A stretch of 64,000 nucleotides of DNA from Rheinheimera pacifica. GTDB taxonomy: Bacteria > Pseudomonadota > Gammaproteobacteria > Enterobacterales > Alteromonadaceae. Made by a program: the position numbers and the translations under genes. The notes under the pieces are model-generated. The model was not told the DNA's origin, ran no database searches, and saw only the letters and a program-made list of their open reading frames with translations. The stretch is from NCBI RefSeq assembly GCF_900108485.1, contig NZ_FNXF01000006.1, forward strand, positions 124,001 to 188,000, read 5' to 3'. This document shows positions 28,137 through 36,822 of this stretch, piece by piece. Within the stretch, counting starts at the first letter, position 1. Each line of letters begins with the position of its first letter.

Positions 28137-30818
28137 ATGCGCAGTAACATCCATCGGACATTTATTTTCAGTACTATTGTTGCGGCTTTGGGCAGTAGCT
28201 TTGCCGCTTCGGCATTGCCGGAGTTTCCTGGCAGCCAGTACAACCACAGCGTGCCCGACATACAACAGGTGCTGGGCTATAAACTGGGTAGCCGTATCTC
28301 AGAGCCGGCGGCCATAAGGCAATATTTTACTACCCTGGCCGCGCAATATCCGCAGCAGCTAAAGCTGGTGCCATATGGTGAAAGCTGGCAGGGGCGGCAG
28401 CTGTTTTATGTAGTTATAGGCTCTGAGCAGAATATTGCCCGTTTAGACCAGCTGGAACAAAATATGCGCAAACTGGCAGATCCGGTTAATACCAGCGAAG
28501 CGGACGCCAAAGCCCTGATTGAACAACAACCGGCATCGGTGTGGATTGCCAATACCTTGCACGGTAATGAATTAAGCCCGGCAGAATCGTCAATGGCGCT
28601 GGCCTGGCATTTACTGGCCGACCAAAGTGAGTTTACCCGCAATATTCTCGCTAACACCCTGGTATATATTGATCCGCTGCAAAACCCGGATGGCCATCAT
28701 CGTTTTGTCAGCCGCTATTACGCTACTGCCGGTATGGAGCATTCTGACGATCGTTTATCTGCTGAGCAAAACGAGCCCTGGCCCAATGGCCGCAGTAATC
28801 ATTATTTGTTTGATATGAACCGCGATTGGATCAGCTTAACCCAGCCGGAAAACCGTGGCCGGGTTAGGGCGCTGCAAAACACCTATCCGCTGTTATACGT
28901 TGATTCGCACGAAATGGGCGGCGACATGACGTACTACTTCAGCCCGGAAGCCGAGCCTTATAACCCGCATATTCAGCAGGCTCAGCGTGAAGTATTAAAT
29001 TGGGTGGGGCAAAACAATGCCAAATGGTTTGACCGCTTTGGCTACCATTATTTTACCCGCGAGATTTTTGATGCATTTTATCCGGGTTACGGCGCCAGCT
29101 GGCCGTTGTATCAGGGCAGTATTGCCATGACCTATGAAATGGCTTCTGCCCGTGGCCATCACTATCGCCGCAGTGATGGCACAGTAGTTACTTTTGCCGA
29201 TGGTATTCAGCGTAACTTTGTTGCTTTTATGGCCACGCTGGAAACCGCCAGCCAACGGGCCAAACCCTTGCTGCAGCGGTTTTATCAGTACCGTAAAGAT
29301 GCCGTGGCACAAGGTAGCAAAGCCAAAACCCGCAGCTATATTTTTCCGGCCAGCCGCGATAAAGCCGGGCATCAGCGTTTAACGGCATTACTGACAGAAC
29401 AGGGCATAGCCGTAACGCAGGCCACAAAAGCATTCAGTGCCTGTGGTAAGGATTACCAAAGCGGCGCTTATGTTATCGACAGCGCTCAGAGCACTTATCA
29501 TTTACTGCGTACCTTGCTTGATGCCGATGTACCGATGGACCAGCCATTTATTAAGCAGCAGGAGGCGCTGCGGGCAAATAACTTACCGGATCAGATATAC
29601 GATGTAACGGCCTGGTCATTGCCGCTGATGTTTAATCTGGACATGAATGAATGCCGCGCCAGCGTAAAAGTAGAAGGCGTTAGGGTAACTGAGCAGCGTA
29701 TCTTGCCCGGCAGCCTGGCCCGGCCAGATGCGACATACGGCTTTATTGTGCCCTGGGATGGTATGGACGCCGCCCGTTTTGCCGCCGCTGCGTTAAAAGC
29801 CGGTGTGGTTATGCGTAGCAGTGACTTGCCTTTTACTCATCAAAACGGTACGCGTTACCCATCCGGCAGTTTAATTATTGCCAGGGCGGATAATAATACT
29901 GAGCTTAATCAAACGCTTGAAAAACTTTCTGCAAAAAGTGGTGCTGTACTGCAAGGTGTAGACAGCAGTTGGCATACCGATGGGCCTAATGCCGGCTCTG
30001 CCAATATGGTACGGCTGCAACCGGTAAAAGTCGCCATGTTATGGGATGAACCCGCCAGCAGTTTAAGTGCTGGCAGTGCCCGTTTTGTGCTGGAGCGCGA
30101 GCTTGGGCAACCGGTAACGGCTATCCGGCCGGCGCAATTAAAACAGGCTGATTTAAGCCGGTACCAGGTATTGGTATTACCGGCCACTGCCGGTGGCAGT
30201 TACCAGCAGGCGCTGGGGGAAGCCGGTTATAACAATATCCGCCACTGGACAGAGCGCGGTGGGGTACTGATCACCCTGGGTAACGCCACTAACTTTGTCT
30301 TAAGCGGTGAAGCGCCAATGCTGGCCAGTAAGCGGGAATACAAAGCCGGTGAAGAGCCAGCAACCGACGGAAAGGATAAAGAGCAGGTTGCCGGCACAGT
30401 GCTAAATACCGAGCAATACCAGCAAATGGTTAAAGCAAAGCAGGCAAGGCCGGACTGGGTGCCGGGTTTTCTGGCAAAAGCAGAGGTGGATCAGTCGCAC
30501 TGGTTAACGGCAGGCTTACCGGCCAGCGTTAATACAGTGTATGTCGGTAATGAAATTTATCAGCCGCTGGCAATAAACCACGGCCGCAACTTGCTGAAAT
30601 TTGCTGGCGCCGATGAAGTTAAAGCCAGTGGTTTTGTCTGGCAGGATAACCAGCAGCAGATAGCGCACAAACCCTTATTAATGTGGGCACCACAAGGTGA
30701 CGGTATGGTGATAAGTTTTACCCAGGAGCCCAACTATCGTGCTTATGTGAATGGCTTGCATATTGCGCTGGCTAATGCGGTATTGCTGGCGCCGGCACAT
30801 AGCGGCGCTGTGCGTTAA
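28137..30818 (+). CDS. M14-family zinc carboxypeptidase with C-terminal amidotransferase-like domain
   Basis: 893 residues, signal peptide ending near AASA-LPEF, so exported. The zinc ligands are HGNE (His142, Glu145) and YVDSHEMGG (His258); the general-base Glu is Glu334 in AMTYEMASARG. YIDPLQNPDGHHRF is also typical of the family. The second half (from about residue 660) contains VLVLPATAGGSYQQ and ERGGVLITLGNATNFVL, resembling a class I glutamine-amidotransferase-like fold with no nucleophile cysteine that I can identify. GGGAGC precedes the ATG. The role is presumably breakdown of peptides in the periplasm or outside the cell. Confidence 0.9.
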   Translation: MRSNIHRTFIFSTIVAALGSSFAASALPEFPGSQYNHSVPDIQQVLGYKLGSRISEPAAIRQYFTTLAAQYPQQLKLVPYGESWQGRQLFYVVIGSEQNIARLDQLEQNMRKLADPVNTSEADAKALIEQQPASVWIANTLHGNELSPAESSMALAWHLLADQSEFTRNILANTLVYIDPLQNPDGHHRFVSRYYATAGMEHSDDRLSAEQNEPWPNGRSNHYLFDMNRDWISLTQPENRGRVRALQNTYPLLYVDSHEMGGDMTYYFSPEAEPYNPHIQQAQREVLNWVGQNNAKWFDRFGYHYFTREIFDAFYPGYGASWPLYQGSIAMTYEMASARGHHYRRSDGTVVTFADGIQRNFVAFMATLETASQRAKPLLQRFYQYRKDAVAQGSKAKTRSYIFPASRDKAGHQRLTALLTEQGIAVTQATKAFSACGKDYQSGAYVIDSAQSTYHLLRTLLDADVPMDQPFIKQQEALRANNLPDQIYDVTAWSLPLMFNLDMNECRASVKVEGVRVTEQRILPGSLARPDATYGFIVPWDGMDAARFAAAALKAGVVMRSSDLPFTHQNGTRYPSGSLIIARADNNTELNQTLEKLSAKSGAVLQGVDSSWHTDGPNAGSANMVRLQPVKVAMLWDEPASSLSAGSARFVLERELGQPVTAIRPAQLKQADLSRYQVLVLPATAGGSYQQALGEAGYNNIRHWTERGGVLITLGNATNFVLSGEAPMLASKREYKAGEEPATDGKDKEQVAGTVLNTEQYQQMVKAKQARPDWVPGFLAKAEVDQSHWLTAGLPASVNTVYVGNEIYQPLAINHGRNLLKFAGADEVKASGFVWQDNQQQIAHKPLLMWAPQGDGMVISFTQEPNYRAYVNGLHIALANAVLLAPAHSGAVR

Positions 30819-30822
30819 AACG

Positions 30823-31347
30823 TTATTTATTATCTGCCGCAGGTAAGCTTTGCCTGCGGCTTCTGATATAACCCACCAGATTACTGCTTAAAAATGCCAG
30901 TTCCATTAACACGGCTACCGGCGAGCCCACCAGCAGGTTATGGATAATCCAGGCTGTGGCGCCCACCGCCATCAGTGCCCGTACCAGCAACACATTTTTC
31001 TGAAAACTGCCAACAGTACCTACTACTGCCGCCAGATAAGGCAGCAGATTAACCGGGTTGCTATAGCTAAGCACAATCAGCAAGGTGGAGAGTGCCAGAA
31101 AACAGTACATCCAGCGCTGGCGCGGGCTTATTGCCGCTACCAGAAAGCGCACCGCGGTTAAACCAACAAACAATGCCGCTTCGTACTGGCCCAGCACGGC
31201 AAAATGGCTGGCATTAAGCAGGGCAGAGACAAACCAGAATTTCAGCATACTGGCCCTGTCATAGCGCTGAAACGCCACAATGCCACTGATAAAGGCCATA
31301 GCGGCTAAACATTGAGACAAAGCAAAACTGAGGGTTATGTCTGGCAA
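30823..31347 (-). CDS. YgjV-family inner-membrane protein
   Basis: 174 residues with about five membrane segments, matching the YgjV family (AFISGIVAFQRYDR, LNASHFAVLGQYEAALF, RALMAVGATAWIIHNLLVGSP). Function is not known for the family. The frame opens with TTG at 31347; the first internal ATG (31299) would remove part of the first membrane segment, so a non-ATG start is likely. The gene's last codons form a hairpin (arms 30836-30843 and 30853-30860) that could serve as a weak transcription stop for either converging gene. Confidence 0.8.
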   Translation of the reverse strand: MPDITLSFALSQCLAAMAFISGIVAFQRYDRASMLKFWFVSALLNASHFAVLGQYEAALFVGLTAVRFLVAAISPRQRWMYCFLALSTLLIVLSYSNPVNLLPYLAAVVGTVGSFQKNVLLVRALMAVGATAWIIHNLLVGSPVAVLMELAFLSSNLVGYIRSRRQSLPAADNK

Positions 31348-31398
31348 AGAGGTGACTCTGTGTTTCCGAACAAGGTGGCTATAGTACCGAATTTAACC

Positions 31399-31421
31399 GC
31401 CATCTGCCTGTCGCAGATGGC
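31399..31421 (-). terminator. Hairpin downstream of selO
   Basis: Arms GCCATCTGC (31399-31407) and GCAGATGGC (31413-31421) form a 9-bp perfect stem with a five-base loop, 11 bases after the selO stop on the minus strand. The T-run expected of a strong intrinsic terminator is missing, so it may only stabilise the 3' end. Confidence 0.45.
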
Positions 31422-31432
31422 ATAAGTTATAA

Positions 31433-32902
31433 TCAGGTGCCGCAAAAAGTATTCTTAATAAGCTGTTGTGGCTGCGGTGGCAAGGCAAAGTCAGCATTAT
31501 CGTCTGACAAGGTGTAGGGCGTAGCCAGTGCTTTGTGTAGGCGGTTAAACAGCGTTAAATCGGCTTGCTCTGTCGCCTGTGTAATAGCGGCAGCAACTAA
31601 GTGGTTGCGCGCTATAAGCGCCGGATTGGTATTATCCATTTGCTGGCTTACCTGCAGCGGATCAATACCCTGTGCAGCAAGGCGTTGTTGCCATTTTGCT
31701 GTCCAATCGGCCCAACCTTGTTTGTCTGCAAATAACGCTGCGGCACCGGCAGCTGCGTTGCTTACCGAGCGGCTGAGCAAACGAAAGCTCTGGCTGAAAT
31801 CGGCGTTATTTGCGCTCATCAGGTTAAGCAAATCACGGATTAACACTTCGTCAGTGTCGGTTGCAGTGACAATACCAATTTTCGCCGCCATCAGGCGCAG
31901 AAATTCGGTTTCGTTTTGGCCGTTAAAACCTTGCAATACCTCTGTGGCCAGCTCTACCGCGTGCTCTGGTTGTTCAGTTAGCAGCGGCAGCAGGGTTTCA
32001 GCAAAACGTGCCAGGTTCCAGCTGGCAATGCGTGGCTGGTTGCCCCAGGCGTAACGGCCTTGCGTATCAATAAAGCTATATACCTGCGCCGGATTAAAGC
32101 TGTCCATAAAAGCACAGGGGCCGTAATCGATGGTTTCGCCGGCAATGCTCATATTGTCGGTATTCATTACACCATGAATAAACCCCAGGCTCATCCATCT
32201 GGCAACCAGTTTTGCCTGAGCTGCAACCACCGCAGCAAGTAAAGCCAGATAAGGGTTTGCCTCGCTGGCGCAGGCCGGGTAGTGGCGGTTAATCACATAG
32301 TCGGCAAAGGTTTTCAGCTGGCCATGATCGCCTCTGGCAGCCAGATACTGAAAACTGCCAATACGGATATGGCTGCTGGCCACCCGGGTAAGTATTGCAC
32401 CGGGCTCTGCGGTTTCGCGCTGCACAAAGTCACCGGTTAATACTGCAGCCAGTGCGCGGGTAGTGGGCACACCCAGCGCATACATTGCCTCACTGACTAA
32501 ATATTCCCGTAGTACCGGCCCCAGTGGTGAGCGGCCATCGCCACGGCGTGAAAACGGTGTTTGGCCGGCGCCTTTAAGTTGTATGTCAAAGCGCTGATTA
32601 TCCGCGTTGATAACTTCTGCCAGTAGTAAAGCCCGGCCATCGCCCAATTGTGGTACAAAATGGCCAAACTGATGGCCGGCATAAGCATGTGCCAGCGGGC
32701 TGGCCCAATCTGGCACTATGTTGCCGCTAAATACGGCAAGACCGTCGTCAGAGTGCCAATATTGTTTAGGTAAACGCAGCTGTGTTGCCAGTTCAGCATT
32801 AAACGCCAGCCATTGTGGGGCAGAAACCGGTGTAGGTGTGCAGGGCAGCGAAAACGGCGCACCAAGGGCTGCCAGGCTGTGCTGAGTATTAAAACTGTTC
32901 AT
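31433..32902 (-). CDS. selO: Protein adenylyltransferase SelO (YdiU)
   Basis: 489 residues, full length for the family. SelO has a pseudokinase fold and transfers AMP to Ser, Thr or Tyr of target proteins, linked in E. coli to oxidative stress. Seen: QFGHFVPQLGDGRALLLAEV, LKGAGQTPFSRRGDGRSPLG, REYLVSEAMYALGVPTTRAL and the metal-binding HGVMNTDNMSIAGETIDYGP with its Asp residues. The C-terminus is NTFCGT, with a Cys where many homologues end in Cys/Sec-Ser-Ser. It runs divergently from the Mrp operon. Confidence 0.93.
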   Translation of the reverse strand: MNSFNTQHSLAALGAPFSLPCTPTPVSAPQWLAFNAELATQLRLPKQYWHSDDGLAVFSGNIVPDWASPLAHAYAGHQFGHFVPQLGDGRALLLAEVINADNQRFDIQLKGAGQTPFSRRGDGRSPLGPVLREYLVSEAMYALGVPTTRALAAVLTGDFVQRETAEPGAILTRVASSHIRIGSFQYLAARGDHGQLKTFADYVINRHYPACASEANPYLALLAAVVAAQAKLVARWMSLGFIHGVMNTDNMSIAGETIDYGPCAFMDSFNPAQVYSFIDTQGRYAWGNQPRIASWNLARFAETLLPLLTEQPEHAVELATEVLQGFNGQNETEFLRLMAAKIGIVTATDTDEVLIRDLLNLMSANNADFSQSFRLLSRSVSNAAAGAAALFADKQGWADWTAKWQQRLAAQGIDPLQVSQQMDNTNPALIARNHLVAAAITQATEQADLTLFNRLHKALATPYTLSDDNADFALPPQPQQLIKNTFCGT

Positions 32903-32987
32903 AGCAAATACTTCGCTTTAACGACGATTGTCGCTACAGTGTACACGAAGTTGATAACGCACTACAGCGCCAGTCATGGCCGTTTTT

Positions 32988-33016
32988 TTGAACTTTTCTA
33001 TACTATTCAATACTAT
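32988..33016 (+). promoter_or_regulatory. Promoter of the Mrp operon
   Basis: The -35 TTGAAC (32988-32993) and the -10 TACTAT (33011-33016) are separated by 17 bases and lie 30 bases upstream of the first Mrp gene, whose ribosome site is GGGAG. Confidence 0.6.
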
Positions 33017-33045
33017 TACCTCAGTAATTTTATTCGGGAGTTTGC

Positions 33046-33558
33046 ATGATATTGCAGCAGGGCGGGTCAATTTTTATCCGTTATAGCGCTCTAAGTGGCG
33101 TATTTGCGCTGTGCTGGGCGGCGTTGACCGGAGGGCGTGGCTGGTGGTTTTTTCTGCCGCTGTGTTTACTGCTACTGCTGTGGTGCTATTGGGCTAAATT
33201 AAGCCTGCCGCCGGTTCGGTTTAAGGCCGTGCCGGGTTTTTTACTGTTTTTTAGCAGGCAGCTAATACTGGGTGCCTGGGATGTTGCGTGGCGCGCACTG
33301 GCACCGTCACCAAGGTTAGCACCGCAGTGGCAACCTTATGCCATAAGTCTGGCCCAACCTGCCAGCCAGCGTTTGCTGGCCAGTATGGTAAGCCTGTTGC
33401 CTGGTACCTGCGCGGTAAATATCGAAACAGGTCAGCCGGATGTTTTGCTGTTGCATGTGCTGGATGGCGATGCCAACTGGCGCAGTGGTGTCGCTGCGCT
33501 GGAGCAACAACTGACTTTGCTGCTGTGTGATGAACCTGTGCACGGACAGGTGCCATGA
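33046..33558 (+). CDS. mnhE: Mrp-type cation/proton antiporter subunit E
   Basis: 170-residue membrane protein and first gene of the eight-gene antiporter operon. Two or three hydrophobic segments in the first half (SGVFALCWAALTGGRGWWFF, PLCLLLLLWCYWAK) are followed by the MnhE domain pattern FFSRQLILGAWDVAWRALAP and LLASMVSLLPGTCAVNIE. Its stop overlaps the start of subunit F (ATGA). MrpE is needed for stable assembly of the Mrp complex in known systems. Confidence 0.9.
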   Translation: MILQQGGSIFIRYSALSGVFALCWAALTGGRGWWFFLPLCLLLLLWCYWAKLSLPPVRFKAVPGFLLFFSRQLILGAWDVAWRALAPSPRLAPQWQPYAISLAQPASQRLLASMVSLLPGTCAVNIETGQPDVLLLHVLDGDANWRSGVAALEQQLTLLLCDEPVHGQVP

Positions 33559-33833
33559 TCGCCTTGGCAGTAGCATTATTACTTACCATGGTGCTGGGTC
33601 TATGGCGGGTAATAAAGGGACCGGCTTTGTTAGACCGGCTATTGTCAGTGCAATTATTCGGTACTACCGGCGTAGCCTTGTGTTTAGTATTGGCACAGGC
33701 ACTTGGCGTCAGTGCACTGCGTGATGTGGCGCTGGTACTGGCCGTGTTGGCTGCCGCAGCACCGGCGGCATTGGTGCAACGCTTAAAGCAGCAAAAAATA
33801 GCACAACCGCCATCTTCTGAGGATAATCCATGA
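33555..33833 (+). CDS. mnhF: Mrp-type cation/proton antiporter subunit F
   Basis: 92-residue protein with three membrane segments; LWRVIKGPALLDRLLSVQLF matches the MrpF/MnhF signature in which the RxxxGPxxxDR pattern is conserved. Overlaps both neighbours by four bases. In known Mrp complexes subunit F packs next to E and G in the module linked to sodium movement. Confidence 0.9.
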   Translation: MIALAVALLLTMVLGLWRVIKGPALLDRLLSVQLFGTTGVALCLVLAQALGVSALRDVALVLAVLAAAAPAALVQRLKQQKIAQPPSSEDNP

Positions 33834-34141
33834 TCGATAGCACAGGGCAGTTATCCACTCTGAGTATGGTACTTAGTAGCCTGTTGTTAATGGTGGGCTT
33901 ATTTTTCTTTATTGCCGGTAGTATCGGCATGCTGCGCTTTCCCGATAGCTTCAGCCGTTTGCATGCCGTTACCAAAGCTGACTCGTTAGGCCTGGGATCA
34001 ATCGTTGCCGGGCTGATGTTTTATGGTGAGCTGTGGCAAAACCTGCTGTTGTTGCTGATCTGGTTACTGGTGCTGGCGTCGGGCTCGGTATCGTGTCAGC
34101 TATTAGCCCGCTTTGCTAAAACCCAGCAGGATAAAACATGA
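33830..34141 (+). CDS. mnhG: Mrp-type cation/proton antiporter subunit G
   Basis: 103 residues, three membrane segments. FFFIAGSIGMLRFPDSFSRL followed by HAVTKADSLGLG is the MrpG/MnhG signature. Overlaps subunit F and the next gene by four bases each. Its central segment LRFPDxxxRLHAxTKxxxxG is highly conserved in the family, so this call is firm. Confidence 0.93.
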   Translation: MIDSTGQLSTLSMVLSSLLLMVGLFFFIAGSIGMLRFPDSFSRLHAVTKADSLGLGSIVAGLMFYGELWQNLLLLLIWLLVLASGSVSCQLLARFAKTQQDKT

Positions 34142-35088
34142 GCCTGTTGTTATTTGATGCCACCTTATGCCTGTTGCTGTTGGTACTGGCGCTGGCCAGT
34201 ATATTAAGTCGTCAATTAGTTCACGGGGTAATACTGTATATTGCTTTTGGTCTGATGATGGCGCTGGCCTGGGCCAGACTGGCCACACCCGACTTAGCGC
34301 TGGCCGAAGCGGCTATTGGTGCCGGCCTGACCGGTGCTTTGTGTTTTTCTGCATTGGCCCGCCAACAGCTGCACCTTCCAGTTGTCCTTAGCTGGCCACA
34401 ACGGCTGTGGCCGGCAGTATTTGTGCTACTGATGCTCGGTGGCGTACTGGCGGCGTTGTTGCAGTTGCCGCCCACAGCCAGCCCGCTGGTTGATGTAGCG
34501 CAGGCCGAGCTTATCAACAGTGGTGTCAGCCACCCGGTTACAGCAGTGCTGCTGAACTTTCGCAGTTGGGATACCTTACTGGAGTTAGTTGTATTGCTGC
34601 TGGCATTGTTAGGGGCTTTGCAGGTCGCCCCTGCTGCTAAAGCAACAACCAGTTGGCCGCTTAGCCTTAGTTGGAGCCGGTTACTGGCACCTATGGTGAT
34701 TTTACTGGCCGGTTATCTGCTGTGGGCCGGCGCCAGCCAACCTGGGGGCGCATTTCAGGCCGGTGCCTTACTGGCTGCCGGTGCTGTGGTGCTGCGGCTT
34801 AATCACCAGCTTAACTGGTTACGCTGGAGCAACTTTTGGATCAGGCTGCTGATTGTCTCGGGGGTATCGGCTTTTGTGCTGGCGGCGTTACTGGCTATGT
34901 TGTTAACGACGGACAATACAGACGTAATCTGGCTACGTTGGCCGCCACAACTGGCCGGAGGCTTTATTTTGCTGGTTGAATTGTTTGCTACCCTGGCCAT
35001 AGCGCTAACACTCACCTTACTGGTGGTGGGAGAACCCGCTGCAGCCGAACAGGCGCAGCAAAATAGCGGCGGGGAAGCGCATGACTGA
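34138..35088 (+). CDS. DUF4040-MnhB fusion subunit of the Mrp-type antiporter
   Basis: 316 residues. The N-terminal part (about 1-75) is a DUF4040/MrpA-C-terminal-like domain (HGVILYIAFGLMMALAWAR, then PDLALAEAAIGAGLTGAL); the C-terminal part (from about 180) is an MnhB domain with LLAGYLLWAGASQPGGAFQAG. In standard Mrp operons the DUF4040-like segment is the tail of the very large MrpA and MnhB is separate. Here the large NuoL-like part of MrpA is absent and the tail is joined to subunit B, an arrangement also met in membrane-bound hydrogenase modules. Overlaps subunits G (4 bp) and C (8 bp). Confidence 0.85.
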   Translation: MSLLLFDATLCLLLLVLALASILSRQLVHGVILYIAFGLMMALAWARLATPDLALAEAAIGAGLTGALCFSALARQQLHLPVVLSWPQRLWPAVFVLLMLGGVLAALLQLPPTASPLVDVAQAELINSGVSHPVTAVLLNFRSWDTLLELVVLLLALLGALQVAPAAKATTSWPLSLSWSRLLAPMVILLAGYLLWAGASQPGGAFQAGALLAAGAVVLRLNHQLNWLRWSNFWIRLLIVSGVSAFVLAALLAMLLTTDNTDVIWLRWPPQLAGGFILLVELFATLAIALTLTLLVVGEPAAAEQAQQNSGGEAHD

Positions 35089-35407
35089 TCTGAGCCCGCA
35101 ACTGCTGTTGTATATCGGCACTGCTGCCGGTCTGTTCGCCATAGGCTTATATGGTTTTATCGTCGGGCCGCAAACACTGCGGCGTATTTTAGCGCTGAAT
35201 ATTATCGGCGCCGGTATTTTTATGCTGATGGTTGTGCTGGCGTATCGCGGGCTGGCTGATGGCGCGGCCGATCCGGTATTACAGGCGCTGATCTTAACCG
35301 GCCTGGTAGTCGCCGTTAGTGCAACGGCTTTTGCACTGGCGCTGTTGGCGCGATTAAAGCAGGCCAGGCCGGGTCAGTACAGGCCTGAGCAGGAGCCAGG
35401 GCCATGA
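35081..35407 (+). CDS. mnhC: Mrp-type antiporter subunit C (NuoK-like)
   Basis: 108 residues with three membrane segments, of the MnhC/NuoK family. Seen: AIGLYGFIVGPQTLRRILALN and IIGAGIFMLMVVLAYR, then DPVLQALILTGLVVAVSATA, which is the family's most conserved stretch. It starts eight bases inside the DUF4040-MnhB gene and overlaps the next gene by four bases. NuoK-like subunits carry membrane glutamates in complex I; none is obvious at the same places here, as in other MrpC proteins. Confidence 0.9.
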   Translation: MTDLSPQLLLYIGTAAGLFAIGLYGFIVGPQTLRRILALNIIGAGIFMLMVVLAYRGLADGAADPVLQALILTGLVVAVSATAFALALLARLKQARPGQYRPEQEPGP

Positions 35408-36822
35408 TGGTATTGTTGCTGGTGCTGCCGTTAGTTGGCGCCTTATTAATGCTGCTTTGGCCAAAGATTGCGCCGTTACTGACACTGCTCACAGCTACTA
35501 TCTGCAGCCTGGCTGCGTTGCAGTTATTGTTGCAGGTAAGTGAGCAGGGCAGCCAGCAGATATTGCTGGCAGGCTGGCCGTCGGGGTTGGCTATTAGCCT
35601 TGAGGCTAACAGCTTAAGCTGCTTACTTATTTTACTGACCACGGTGTTGCAGTTGCTGGTGGCTTTATATGCCTTTGCAACTTACCGGCGCGATAAACTC
35701 GGTACCGGTTTTTGGCCGCTTAGCAGCCTGTTGCAACTGGGCTTAACCTCGCTTTGGTTGTCGCGGGATTTATTTAACCTCTATGTTTGTCTGGAGTTGC
35801 TTGGCCTGGTAGCGGTAGCGCTGGTCAGCTTGTCGGGCGATAAAGCTATTAAACCGGCGCTGAATTATCTGTTGTTATCTTTGTTCGGTTCGCTGTGTTA
35901 TTTGCTGGGTGTGGCAATGCTGTATGGCGCTTATGGTGTGCTGGATATCAGCGCTTTGGCGCTGCAGTGGCAGACTAATATACTCAGTACTGCAGCACTG
36001 CTGCTGATGACATTGGGTTTAATGTTAAAAGCTGCACTTTGGCCATTGCATGGCTGGCTACCGGCGGCGCATGGTGCGGCACCGGCACCGGTAAGTGCCT
36101 TGTTATCGGCCTTGGTAGTAAAAGGCCCGTTGTTTATCCTGTGTTTGTTATGGCTGCAATTGGCAAGTGCACCACAAGCTGTGGCAATAGCGCCGTTGTT
36201 TACCGGTTGTGGTTTAGCGGCCTTGCTGCTTGGCGGTGTGTCGGCGCTGCGTACGCCTTTTGCCAAAAATATGGTGGCCTATTCCACCGTAGCACAGCTG
36301 GGTTATGCCATGCTGGCGCTTGGCTTATTACTGCGTTTTAACCAGCCGTTATTTGCTGCAGCACTGTGGTTATTTGTGCTGGCGCATGCGCTGGCCAAAG
36401 CGGCCTGCTTTTTGGCAATAGGTGAGATAACTGCAACCTTAGGTGGGAAACGGCTAAACACATTAAAAGGTGCCAGCCAGACAATGCCGTTGGCCATGTT
36501 TGCTTTTGCCGTAGCCGGTGGCAGTTTAATCGGCTTGCCGCCCAGCGGCGGTTTTCTGGCTAAGTGGGCGTTGTTGCAAGGGTTATGGTTACAAGGCGAT
36601 CAGCTGCTCTGGTTGCTGGCGATAGTATTGGCAACCTTACTCTCTGCCGCTTATGTATTTCGGGTAGTGGTGCTGGCATTTGATCGGGCCGATCCGGTGG
36701 CGCCGGATTTTGCGCCGCGTATTTTGCCACAATGGTTAGCCTTATTGCCGGCGCTGGCTGTGTGGGCTATGGCACTGTACAGCGAGCCACTGCTGCGGTT
36801 GTTAAAACAGGAGGGGTTATGA
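35404..36822 (+). CDS. mnhD: Proton-conducting antiporter subunit D, copy 1 (NuoL/M/N-like)
   Basis: 472-residue polytopic protein of the complex I antiporter-like family. Seen: the TM5 glutamate in FNLYVCLELLGLVAVAL, the TM7 lysine with the broken helix in LMLKAALWPLHGWLPAAH followed by APAPVSALLSALVVKGPLF, and MVAYSTVAQLGYAMLALGL. It keeps both residues needed for proton movement. It overlaps subunit C and copy 2 on either side, so all are co-translated. Confidence 0.92.
   Translation: MMVLLLVLPLVGALLMLLWPKIAPLLTLLTATICSLAALQLLLQVSEQGSQQILLAGWPSGLAISLEANSLSCLLILLTTVLQLLVALYAFATYRRDKLGTGFWPLSSLLQLGLTSLWLSRDLFNLYVCLELLGLVAVALVSLSGDKAIKPALNYLLLSLFGSLCYLLGVAMLYGAYGVLDISALALQWQTNILSTAALLLMTLGLMLKAALWPLHGWLPAAHGAAPAPVSALLSALVVKGPLFILCLLWLQLASAPQAVAIAPLFTGCGLAALLLGGVSALRTPFAKNMVAYSTVAQLGYAMLALGLLLRFNQPLFAAALWLFVLAHALAKAACFLAIGEITATLGGKRLNTLKGASQTMPLAMFAFAVAGGSLIGLPPSGGFLAKWALLQGLWLQGDQLLWLLAIVLATLLSAAYVFRVVVLAFDRADPVAPDFAPRILPQWLALLPALAVWAMALYSEPLLRLLKQEGL

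Noticed and set aside
32988-33016. Divergent promoter for selO in the same region
   Set aside because: No pair of hexamers at 16-18 bp spacing could be found on the minus strand between 32903 and 32987.
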